A program made the translations under genes and the position numbers. Of a stretch of 64,000 nucleotides of DNA, positions 35,103 to 47,400 are shown in pieces (the first letter of the stretch is position 1; the number at the start of each line of letters is the position of its first letter). The stretch is from NCBI GenBank assembly GCA_012861695.1, contig JAAOOA010000086.1, forward strand, positions 6,374,385 to 6,438,384. The letters run 5' to 3'. The notes under the pieces were generated by a model. The model made no database searches, had not been told where the DNA came from, and saw only the letters and a list, made by a program, of their open reading frames with translations. This DNA comes from Trematomus loennbergii (taxonomy: Eukaryota; Chordata; Actinopteri; Perciformes; Nototheniidae).

Positions 35103-35416
35103 GAAGACCATGTCTCCTACCAACGAGGATGCTACACACATGTCTTTCAGTGATGGTGATGATGACATGAATGCGGACTTTGACATGGACACAGATGAAG
35201 ACACTGTCAGAAATGAGGAAAATTATGAAGAACGTGAAACGACGCCTTTGATACCAGATGTGACAGAGCAGGACAATGACAGCAGTGATAGTCAGAAGAA
35301 CAATTGTTCACTTAACAATCGCGCAACGGATGCAGAGCTTGAAGAGACAATGGAAGGTGATACAGCAAACAACATGGATGTGGATATCAGGAGTTCCCCT
35401 GACTTCATAAATGCAG
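34888..35416 (+). CDS. Junction exon: SET-YR C-terminus and ZMYM4 copy 2 N-terminus
   Basis: The exon opens after cctctag at 34887 in phase with 34069. It gives a basic stretch (KKRRRAPKKRQDSDSSEMSD) and, read straight on, stops at 35100-35102. A second frame, entered after a single shift, gives an acidic segment (MSPTNEDATHMSFSDGDDDM onward; ATG at 35110 with A at -3) up to a GTAAAA donor at 35417, in phase with the ZMYM4 exon at 35722. A tandem 13-bp duplication (35001-35013 / 35014-35026) and a 19-bp-arm hairpin (35020-35060) lie at the break. Either this exon joins two genes into one frame, or the upstream gene ends and copy 2 starts within it. Confidence 0.6.
35020..35060. repeat. 19-bp inverted repeat with 3-nt loop in exon
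   Basis: GTCATCCTTCTCTGTGTTC, loop AGA, then its exact reverse complement. It overlaps the second unit of the tandem 13-bp duplication and sits where the coding frame changes. Confidence 0.9.
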
Positions 35417-38400
35417 GTAAAATGTAACCAGAGATTTCTTAAGCCAACAAAGTCGTTAAGAAGGATACATAATCTAGGAACCAGTAATGTCCAAACCAAA
35501 TGTTGTGCCTATCCTTCTAAAAGAAATGTCAGACTATTTATTGAATAAGTTTTAAACTTGGCCTATTATTTGCAATTAAGTCCAGGGATAAGCAAAGGGA
35601 AAATGAATTACCTAAGTGGGTAAGCTTCATCCTCTGGGGACCATGAATGTCTGTAAAGAAGCATGTGGACTGTATAACATTTCAATGGTTTTACACCTAC
35701 TTTGTGTTCTTTTTTTTATAGAAAAGAAGAACAAATTATTAGCTGCAGTCGCTGGAATGAAAGAAGTGAAGATATTAATCCCCAAACTTGACATTGTGAG
35801 TATCCAGTTTTTTTCGTTTTCATTCTCAAAATCTGGTTTGAAGTATGAATTAAATACATTACTACTACTATTATTACTACTACAATACTAATACATTAAA
35901 TACATTCTTTATACACATAATGTTGGCAACCACATCACTCTTTTTGTGTAATGGGTGTCTATTGTACACCCATGGCTGGGTGTAGATTGCTAAAACTGTA
36001 GCCTATGTAGTAAGAAATTATGAATGACACACATTTGAAAAGTCTCATAAAAACCTTATTTTCTGTTTTAACAAAGTGTTATCATTTGCATAACAAGAGC
36101 CACAGTTTCCCCATTTGGCAATATTGTTATTTGTTGTTATGTTTTGTCCTAGGAAAAGTTTCAGACTTCAGTCCACATTTCCCAATTACCCTCTGATTGT
36201 AACTCCGTCAAATCGCCAGTGAAAGATCCGTCCATCCATGAGGAAAACAAGCAAACAAACTCTACATCCAAAAACGTCAGAGACAAGCCGAGCTTTGCAA
36301 AGGTAAACGCATATATAGTATAATCATGATTTTAGAAACCACACTCCTTTATGCAATCCTCAGAGCAAAATATATATATTTTTAAAGATTTATCTTATTC
36401 ATTGTCTTGTTTGTAAGAACAGTAGTGTTCTAAAAGTGCAAACATTGGGAACTTCTCTCAATTTTCTCAATAATATACAGGTTCATTCTAAATAGTATTC
36501 TAGATATGTTTCTATGTTGTATAAAGTTAATGCAGTTCTAACTTAAATGCCAGTTATTTTGTTATACTTTTGCTTGATTAGCATGTATGTGTTTAAACCT
36601 TGCCCAACAAACTACAGTCAATCAAAGCAGGTACTTTTTGCCATGTTCACTCACATCTCAGGCGACGCAGATGAACTGCTCCCACTGCAAGAAAAGCATG
36701 ATGAAGGGCCAAACAGCTTACCAGAAGAAGGGATTCGCAGATGTCTTCTGCTCCAAAAACTGCCTTTTTGAAATATTCCCAAACAACAAACCAGACACCA
36801 AGTCCTGTCACCACTGCCTCAAGTGAGTCTGTTCAAAAACACGACTTTAAAACAAAATAATGTTTTAGTACTCACATTTTTTTACCTGTTTTCCTCGTTG
36901 TGTCAGGGCGATATCAAAGCCTCTGGACCTCATCATGGCTGCAGTGGACACTAAAGGAACTATAAAGGACTTCTGCAGTCCCACCTGCCTCATTTCCTTT
37001 AAGTCCAACCCTGTATGCACTCAAACACCACAGCAGCTCTGCAGCATGTGCAACAAATCCTGCACTGTAAGCAAAAAACCATTTTTTTTTTTATTGTAGC
37101 CATAACGTTTTTGTCGTATTGATGGCTCTTTATCATTATCCTCCTCAGATCACCTGCAAGTTAACCCTGAATGAAGATGTCCACACGTTCTGCAGCAACT
37201 CCTGCCTGGAGGGTTTCCTCGGGGAGATTAAGGCCGTCTGTGAGATCTGCAGCTCCACCTGCCGCAACAGACCTCTGAAGCTGGAGGTGGATAAGGAGAC
37301 CAAGACCATCTGCAGTGAGAACTGTCTGCGCCAGTTCATAGAGGTGCGAAAGAAAAAGAAAAGAAAAAAACGTGACTTAAATTGATAAAGTTTGGATGTT
37401 TGTAAGCAGGGTTTGATGAGGTATTTATCCATATTCCTATATGTAAGGGTAGATGATGTTGGCTGGGCCCCAGTTTGGAGAAAGAGAAAGGAGCTAAGAA
37501 ATGTACAGCTGTGGATGAGGACAGCAGCAAATATAGCCACCTAAAAACATCAATATCAGCACTTAAAACCCACTACTCTTTAAAATATGATTATAAAAAA
37601 TTAGAAAATAAAATGTACTTAAATGGACCTTAAAGGCACAAAGCAAGACACTGAGATGTTTGATCTCAGACTTTTTGTCCCCCTTTATTCTGCAGAAAAT
37701 CAACACACCCCACCAATGCATCTTGTGCCACACCCCTCACCCGATGTCCGAAATGATTGATTACAAAAACAAGGAGAACATGGTGAAGCTCTTCTGCTCC
37801 AGCCAATGTGTGGCGTCGTACAAGCTGTGGCCTGGAAATGAAAACAAGCTTCAAGGTACTGGAGAATACATTCTCATTTTGCACTGGCTAAATGTATTGG
37901 TCATGTGTTGGGCTCAGTTCATTTTAACCAGACACTGGCATAGTGTGCCATCCATGTGTTGTTTCTTTACAAAAAAGTGGAACTAATTCTGAGAAAGATC
38001 AGCAACAAAAACCATATGTTCCACAAAAAAAAGCAGTAAAACTTTCATTTTAAAGGATCTGCCAAATCTGCCAAATTATTATTTTGAGCATTGGTATTGG
38101 TCCAGAATTTCACAATTGGTGCATCCCCAAATAAAATATGATCCGGGATGTCCAGTTTTACTGACTGAATTCCCCCTCGTGGATTAATAAATGTTGATCT
38201 TAATCTTGATAACATTTGAATTAATATATAAACCTTTCATAATGGTTTATAACAGACTAGGATGTAGTTGTGAGCAGATTGATGTGTTTATTAATGTATT
38301 GTCAACCACTGTGGCTACTCATGTGTGCATCCATGAGTAAAAGATAACTTGTGTATTTACAGGGCGTTTTATAATTGTTATGTGTTTCTGATTTCTCGCT

Positions 38401-41400
38401 TCAGAAAAGAAAAACTGTCGTCAGAGGAAGAAGAAAAGCGACAAGCAGTCAGAACAAAATACTGTGAGTATATTGCATAAAAGAAATTCATAGCAATACA
38501 AAGTTTGTCTGATTTGAGCCTAGATAAGTAACAGTACCATAACTGTGTGTTGTCCCACAGGAAGAGGGAAAGATCAGTGAGCCCTCCACTGCAAACGAAA
38601 ATGATGCATCTGCAGAGGTCATAACTACACTCCTCTTTGAATGTTCATCGGTTGCTTGTTGCAACTGTGGAAAGACACTGCAGCGGGGAGAGACGCTTTA
38701 CAAGCCAAAGAGCTCCAAGGAGAGTTTTTGCTCACCAGAATGCCTCGCCAAAAAGCATCCCCACATGACAGTTGTCACCAAAACGTGCTACAACTGCTTC
38801 CAGTAAGTCCTGGATATTTCTATATATGCTGTTTCGGGTCTGTACGTCTGCATTTGTATAAAACAGACTAAATGTACTAAATTCAAATTTTCTAACAAAG
38901 TTCATCAGTTATGACAGTATCTACAGTATAGTATTATTGTATAGTATAGTATTATAGTATAGAATAGTATTTGGAAAATCAATTTATGTTTCTTTCAAGA
39001 GAAAACATTTAAAAAAGCATTCCCTTGTTCAAGCTTCTGGGCTGTGAGGTGTGGTTATAAATTGAAGATCTTGAGCTTATGTTTAAAGAGGCCTTGTTAT
39101 GTTTTTGGGGGATTTCCCTTTCCTGTAGTGTGTTCTATATGTTTTTGTGCATGTACAGTAAATGGTCTGCAAAGGTTAAAATCCCTGTGTCTCCTCCAAA
39201 GGGAGTTACGGGCCGTCTCCACGGCAGCGTTAAAAAATCTTGAAACGCTTCTGCCCATTCACTTTGAATGGGGTGACGTCACTTTTTTTCGCTTTCGCCG
39301 AAATGCATTGTGGGCAGGCGAGCGGAGATTCTCAGGATTTTCAAGATCCAAAGTTGAACAATGTTCAACTTTTGAAGCTGAGGAGGAAGCGTCAGCCAAT
39401 CAAATCCCGTGTACGCAAATCTGACAGTTCAAGCTCTAGCCAATCAAACGGCGTGTATGCTGGGAGAGAAATACCGCAGGTCATTTCCTCATATTCCAAA
39501 ACATGGAGGAGAAATTAGCGGTAGCGAATCAATCACCCGGTGCTTTATGACCAGACCTACCGGGATAAACCGGAGGAGCCAGGCATGGAGGGAGGTGGCA
39601 GAGACAGTGGTAGGTTTTCGCCTGTTTTGGGGAGTTTATATCCAGTTTACTTCGGGCTTTTTTGCTTCGTATGTCGCGGGCGGGAGATTCATGTGATTGG
39701 TTGCTCGCAAAAAATCCTCAAGCTTCAGATACGCCCACCTCCAAGATTTTTTTAACGCTGCCGTGGAGACGGCCCGTTACTGTCCCACACACTCCCCCCT
39801 GCCTCAAACGCCTCCTATGTAACACTCTTGCTTCTATTGGCTAGCGCTCCAATACATTGTACGTGATAGGCTAAGGGGCGGGACATCTCTAAGTGTTTGA
39901 CAAATCACAACAGAGCTGGCCAGCAGAGAACAATTAAGACCTCTTTGAACATTGAAGCATTTAAACATGTCACAGTAGAAGCATAAAATACAACTATAAA
40001 CCTGAAAATGAGCATTATATGTCTTCTTAAAACAAACAAACACCTTCAACTCAGGAGACTGAAAATGCATAAATAAAAAAACAAGGTTTCTGTGTGAAAG
40101 CAAAGCACCCAATGCAACACTGACAAATCCCACCCTGATCTCCTCCCCTTCAGGGTGATCCTGCGGCCTCGCAAAATGATTCGTTGTCCAGTGGATGATT
40201 CAGGAACTCTGAGGGACTTGTGCAGCGACGCCTGCCTCGCTTCTGTCAACTCCAAGCGGAAGTTGGCGGCCCCCAAACCTCCTCCTCTCTCAGAGTGCAA
40301 GATGTGCTTCCAAAAAGTCTATGTAAGAAAAAAATATACTTACTCTTTTGTTTGACTTTAAGTTGCATCAATGCCTTTAATATACTATGGGGATTGTGCA
40401 GTCTTATGTTGTGATATGACATTTTAAGGACAAGATGGCTGTCTTTTTTTAAACAAACTTGACTGAAACTGCAGTAAATGGCTCATTTGTTGGGAACTAT
40501 TTTCACCTTTTGAATAGTTTTCATACTAGTACAACAAGTATTTGCAGCAGTAGAGTAAATGGAATTTACTGGAAAAAAGAAAAGAAAACATAGTTTCCAT
40601 GATCATAATAAATAAATATGCCAGCAAGTTCAACCGTATGGATAATATAGAAATGACCATCCATGTAAGTAAGCACAGGGCTCCATAAGTTATAATGGAT
40701 TACTAAATCATGTTTAATGTAAGTGAAAGGGATCATTGTGAACATATGTTGATGAAGTTGGTTCAATCGAGAGCTTGGTACACTCTCAGCCATTTGAGCC
40801 ATGTTGATTTTTAAAAATGTTAAAATACATATTCATGCGAAAATGTCAGAAAGGCATTTTGCACTCCAAATCTGAGGCCATGGTTCTCAGCAGGAAACCG
40901 ATGGACTGTCCACTCCAAGTAGGGAATGAGTCCTTACCCCAAGTGAAGGAGTTCAAGTATCTCGGGGTCTTGTTCTCGAGTGAGGGAACAATGGAGCGTG
41001 AGATGGGCCGGAGAATCGGAGCAGCGGGAGCGGTACTGCAGTCGCTTTACCGCACCGTTGTGACGAAAAGAGAGTTGAGCCAGAAGGCAAAGCTCTCGTC
41101 TAGGGCCATTTTCGTTCCTACCCTCACCTATGGCATGAAGGATGGGTCATGACCGAAAGAACGAGATCACGGATACAAGCGGCCGAGATGTGTTTTCTCC
41201 GCAGGGTGGCTGGCGTCTCCCTTAGGGATAAGGTGAGAAGTTCAGTCATCCGGGAGGGACTCGGAGTTGAACGCTCCTCCTTCGCGTCGAAAGGAGCCAG
41301 TTGAGGTGGTTTGGGCACCTAGTAAGGATGCGACCTGGGCGCCTCCCTAGGGAGGTGTTCCAGGCACGTCCAGCTGGGAAGAGACCGAGGGGTAGACCTA

Positions 41401-44400
41401 GGACCAGGTGGAGGGATTATATCTCTTCGCTGGCCTGGGAGCGCCTTGGGATCCCCAGTCAGAGCTGGTTGATGTGGCCAGGGAAAGGAGTTTGGGGCTC
41501 TCTGCTGGAACTGCTACCTCCGTGACCCGACCACGGATAAGTGGGAGAAGATGATGGATGGATGGATGGATAATATGGGATTTCAAGAGACTTAAAAATA
41601 TAACTTGGATTTAAAGAAACTGGGATGAATGTTTTTCACTTCTTTCTGGCATTTATAGCCTGCATGATAAGGGAAGAATCTGCAGATAAATGCATAGTGA
41701 AAATAATCATTATTTGCAGCCATAAGATCTGTTAAGCAGAGGAATAACACATTTTCATAGGATATTCAGAAAATATAGTAGTAGCTTTCTACTTTGAATA
41801 ATCTGAATTCAAAAATACTTCAATCATGCTTTTGTCATCCCTAGAGCAAATTCAAGCTGACGGTGGATGGCAAGATCGGCAGAATTTGCAGCGACGCCTG
41901 CCTCATCAACTACCAAAAAGTAAAGAACCTGCAACTGTACACCTGTGGTGTCTGCAGCTCCATCAGCACCGACAAACAGTTCCTGCTGAAGGAGAAGGAC
42001 GGCAGTAAGAGCATCTGCAGTGAGGAATGTCTGGTCGAGTTCAAACAGGTGAGGAATTCATGTCAAAATCACCATCAATTCATTTGACCAAGACACTGTA
42101 AATATTGAGGAACTAGTGTTGGAATATCTACAACTCCCGTTTGTGTACAAACAGCACGAGTCTGTAGGTCAATTATCAAACTTATTTACATTTAGTTTGA
42201 ATTATGTTGCATGAATTGGAAAATAATGAATGAATTAATGATTTAATGACTGAATAAATAAATGAATGAATAAATAAATAACCAACCAGATATTTAAAAA
42301 ACAAGCCAGTGTAAGACAAAAATAAAGTTTTTAATTATTTAAACGGATTGGTGGTTCATCGAAAGATAAAAAGCTTCTCTGAGCTACATTTCATTTAAAT
42401 TATTATTAATTAGTTTTATTCTATGATAATCTTTTTTAAACCTTTTTTTTTGTTTTTTGGTTCTTGTTAGTGGAAGCCCACTTTAATTCACAGGAGTTTG
42501 TTTTTTAAACATCAGGTTAGCTTGTGATTAAAAGAAAAAGGCAATCCACAGTATTCAAAATATGTTCTGCGTTTTAAATACAAATACACAGAGCAAATGC
42601 TGAGAAACTGCATACTTTAAGGAGTAAAGAGGAATTTTAATATTTTCAAAACATTTTCAGCTTCTATAATATAAAGGGTTCCCATCCAATCCTGCATGTT
42701 TGCTCACTTTCTCTGCTGTTACTCTTTCACATCTTTACAGAAAATTGAAACGCCTGAGCTTTGCCCATGTGCCGGACGTCCCATCAGTTATCGGACATGG
42801 TGGATAATAAAAACGACGAGGGCTGGTTGGACTTCTTCTGTAGCAACAGATGTATGATGGTACACAGATCTCAGTCTTCAAATGGCTCAGGTACTGCACT
42901 CAGTTTATTTTTTGGCTTGACTATGGCTGTCATGATATCTGACTTTCACTTCACAATTATCAAGGAAATAATGCTGCCAGTCATATCTTTAGCTTTGTTT
43001 ATGGTGCATTTTGACTCTTTTCGCCAAATGAATAACTATCATAGAACGAATATAAGGAATTTGGCAATGAAAGAAAACTGGAATATTTACACAATATTGT
43101 CATATTGAATTCTTTCCAATATCAAGGTTATCCTCTATCAGTATATTTTATCCCCCGTTTTAGCACTAAATTATAATGTATAGCTTTTTGTTGAGCTTTG
43201 ACAACAGTTCACAAATTTAAGACAAGCAACGGGATGCATTTACCAGCCTACTGTTCTAGAAATAATAAGCAGAAACTTTTTCCGATCGCTTTTTGAGTGA
43301 AAGCTCATTATTATTAACACTGCTTATCCCATCTAATGTTCTTTCAAGTGAATTCAGAAAGCAATCTCTGTAGACCATCATCTATGACCACTTAAAGGTA
43401 GGGTAGGTAAGAATAGAGAAACCAGCTCAAGTGCGCTAGAATTTGAAAGTACACAACCGAAAGAAATCTGCCCCTTCCTTCAGACTTCCTTACAGAGCCC
43501 CAACATACACGAATGCGCACATGACCAATGAGGGCCGGCTAAAAATAATTGGTCGTGCTTTTTACAGCGCCACGGCTTCCACAAATGACATTTCTTTATG
43601 TATTTATTGTCAAAGCATTTAATATATTCATTGCTATCGGGATGTTAAGAGCATTCCATGGAATATAACAAAAAGTGTTTCTGAAGTGAATTACCTACCC
43701 CACCTTTAACCCTCTTTTTAACATTTCTTTATAGGAAGGAACTGCCCATCTCCAGAAGATTATGACATCAAAGAAGTGAAGCCATCACTTGAAGATGAAG
43801 AAATGAAAGAAGTGAAGATTTTGCAAGAAGAGATAGAAATTACAGAAGTGAAGCCATCGCTACAAAATTTGGATTTTGTGAGTATTATGTTTGTAACCCA
43901 CTTTCTCTGCAGTGGAAGCAGGGTTTGGGATAGTGGCTGAGAACGTCAGGCTTTATTACTTCCCACAAGGAAGCGTTTATATAGATATCATGAAGCGTTA
44001 TAGCCTTCATAATATCTATTGAGTGCAACACATGCTTTTTATTTAAATAAACCCTGTATGCCAGATTTCAAAGGACCAGTGTTTATGGGGATCTATCTTT
44101 CTATGCAAACACGGTATAACCACCGTTTTGCAATTGGCGGTTCCATGCTGCCAAATCAAACAAACTGTCCCTTTTTAAGATTTTGAAATCGATCTTTGTG
44201 AGCTTCAATTTTAATCACCGGAGAGCAGGGTTAGTGATTCTCCCACTATGTATATATTTTTGCCTAGAGAGACTCCACATTTGTTTGACACTTGAGTTTA
44301 TATTTTGGGCTTTTAGTGATGTATAATCTGCATAGACAGCTGCCTACATTTTACAAATATCCCGATACACAAATAATACACATTCTCCCAGCTTGTCTGT

Positions 44401-47400
44401 TTCACTACAGGCAGAATCCCCTCACTCTACAGTGGGAAACGATATATATATACAGGACTGTCTCTATATAAATTAGAATATTGTGATAAAGTTCTTTATT
44501 TTCTGTAATGCAATTAAAAAACAAAAATGTCATACATTCTGGATTCATTACAAATCAACTGAAATATTGCAAGCCTTTTATTATTTAATATTGCTGATTA
44601 TGGCATACAGCTTAAGAAAACTCAAAAATCCTATCTCTAAATATTAGAATATCATGAAAAAGTATACTAGTAGGGTGTTCAACGAATCACTTGAATCGTC
44701 TAATTAACTCGAAACACCTGCAAGGGTTTCCTGAGCCTTGAAAAACACTCAGCTTGGTTCAGTAAACTAAATCACAAGTATGGGGAAGACTGCTGATCTG
44801 ACTGCTGTCCAGAGGACCGTCATTGACACCCTCCATCAGGAGGGTAAGACACAAAAAGAAATTTCTCAAAGAGCAAGCTGTTCACAGAGTGCAGTTTCAA
44901 AGCACATCCACAAAAAGTCTGTTGGAAGGGGGAAATGTGGCAGGAAACGCTGCACAACCAAGAGAGATGACCGCAGCCTTAACAGCATTGTGAAGAAGAG
45001 TCGCTTCCAGAATTTGGGGGAGCTTCAAAGACAGTGGACTGAAGCTGGAGTCCAGGTATCAAAAGTCACTGTTCACAGGCGTGTCGGGAAATGGGCTACA
45101 ATAGCCGTATTCCCATGGTCAAGCCACTTCTGAACTCAAGACAACGGAAGAGGCGTCTGACTTGGGCTAAGGAAAAGAAGCACTGGACAGTTGCACAGTG
45201 GTCCAAAGTCCTCTTTTCAGACGAAAGCAAGTTTTGTATTTCATTTGGAAGTCAAGGCGCCAGAGTCTGGAGAAAGGCTGGAGAGGCGCAAAATCCAAGT
45301 TGCTTGAAATCCAGTGTGAAGTTCCCACAGTCAGCGATGGTTTGGGGAGCCATGTCAGCTGCTGTGTTGGTCCACTGTGTTTCATCAAGCCCAGAGTAAA
45401 TGCAGCTGTGTACCAAGAGATTTTAGAGCACTACATGCTTCCGTCTGCTGAAAAGCTCTATGGAGATGAGGAATTCATTTTCCAGCATGATCTGGCACCT
45501 GCCCACAGTGCCAAAACCACCAGTAACTGGTGTACTGACCATGGCATATGTCCTCGATTGGCCTGCAAATTCCCCTGACCTGAACCCCATAGAGAATATG
45601 TGGGGTATTGTGAAGAAGAAGCTGAAAGACACCAGACCCAACAATGCTAATGAGCTAAAGGCCGCTATTGAAGCATCCTGGGCATCCATAACACCTCAGC
45701 AATGCCACAGGCTGATTGCCTCCATGCCACGCCGCATTGATGCAGTAATCCGTGCAAAAGGATTCCCAACCAAGTACTGAGTGCATTAATGGACATTTTC
45801 AAATGTTTGATTGTGTTTTGCTGTTATAAATCTTTTTTTTTACTTGGTCTGAGGAACTATTCTAATTTTTTGAGATAGGATTTTTGAGTTTTCTTAAGCT
45901 GTATGCCATAATCAGCAATATTAAAATAATAAAAGGCTTGCAATATTTCAGTTGATTTGTAATGAATCCAGAATGTATGACATTTTTGTTTTTTTAATTG
46001 CATTACAGAAAATAAAGAACTTTATCACAATATTCTAATTTTCTGAGACAGTCCTGTATATATAAAAAATCTATACATACAAACGATGTTGATTTTCTTC
46101 CAGAATAAATTCTTCTGTTATTATTGAAAGCCACAGATTCCTGATTCGAGGCAGTTGAATGAATATGATTTCTGCCATTTTTGTAGTAATGTGTTTGATG
46201 TACTGTATAGCAGTATAGCTTGTTTTGTGCTTGATAAGTAATATCACCGACAGTTGGACTTCAGTATTACGAGTACCACAATTATTTATTTTTGAGTGTA
46301 TTGAGTGTATTGCAGTGCAAACAAAAGACAACAGCAGTTCTCCTCACAGACTGTTGTAAACGTTACAACTAATCCGTCTTTCTTCACTCCTCATCAAGAT
46401 CAAAGAAGAGCCCAATGATGAACAAGAGTACAGCCAGAATCTCCCATCAGCCATTTCCACTCAAGGCATCAAGTATGAGCCTAAGGCCGGAGATGATATT
46501 GCTATGGTAGGACACATGAAACGCTTTATATGAGAAGGAAACCTTTCTTTTTTTTATAAAAGATGTCAACAATAGTCATTAGGATAACAGTAAAAACAAT
46601 ATTAGCAGCTTATTGATCACTCTCTTTTTGTTTCTGACAGGAGGACTTGAAGATTGGATCAGTCTTCTCTTTAACAGAAGACTCTTCTACGTCTGCAGCG
46701 CCTACTCTAGCCCACATGAATCTGCCTGCGTCTTGCTTCAACTGCAAACAGCCCCTGATGGACGGAGAGACGGTTTTCCAGAGGCAAAGCCACGCTGAAA
46801 TCTTCTGCTCCACTCCCTGCCTTTGGACATTTTACCAAGTTAAGAAGACCTGCCACTTCTGCCTCCAGTGAGTCATCTTAACATTTCCCCTGTCCCTCTG
46901 ACAAGTTGAAAGAAATTGGTTTTAAATATTCTCCAGCTGAACTCATATAAGCTTCAAGATGAGTTGAACTGATCTCAGCCTTCCTCGTACTCTCAGGGGG
47001 ATTACACAGCCTCAGGACGTCCTCCAGGCTGCGGTGCATAACGAGGGGACCATTATGGATTTCTGCAGCAAGACCTGCCTGTCCTCCTTCAACTACAAGA
47101 GAATTGTGTCGACCAAAATTTCCCTCGAGCCGGTCCCATCTCAGTCACAATGCAGCGTGTGCACCAGATACTGCATTGTAAGAGAAAAGGGAAAATATTA
47201 ATAGAATCAATTAGAGTTCATGTTTCTTTAATATTAAGCAACTTGATTCATTGACTTGAATCTCCAACAAAAACATTTCTTCATTACAAAAGTACGCTTT
47301 TCTTATCTCAGAGAATATAATCTGGTAAATTTACGACTTAAATCTTGATATTCTGATCTGAATATAACCCTCTTGCCGGGCTTCGTAATTATTAATTAAT

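Noticed and set aside
39044..39844. Several open frames of 60-126 codons
   Set aside because: They span the ends of the nested elements 39083-40030 and 39210-39775.
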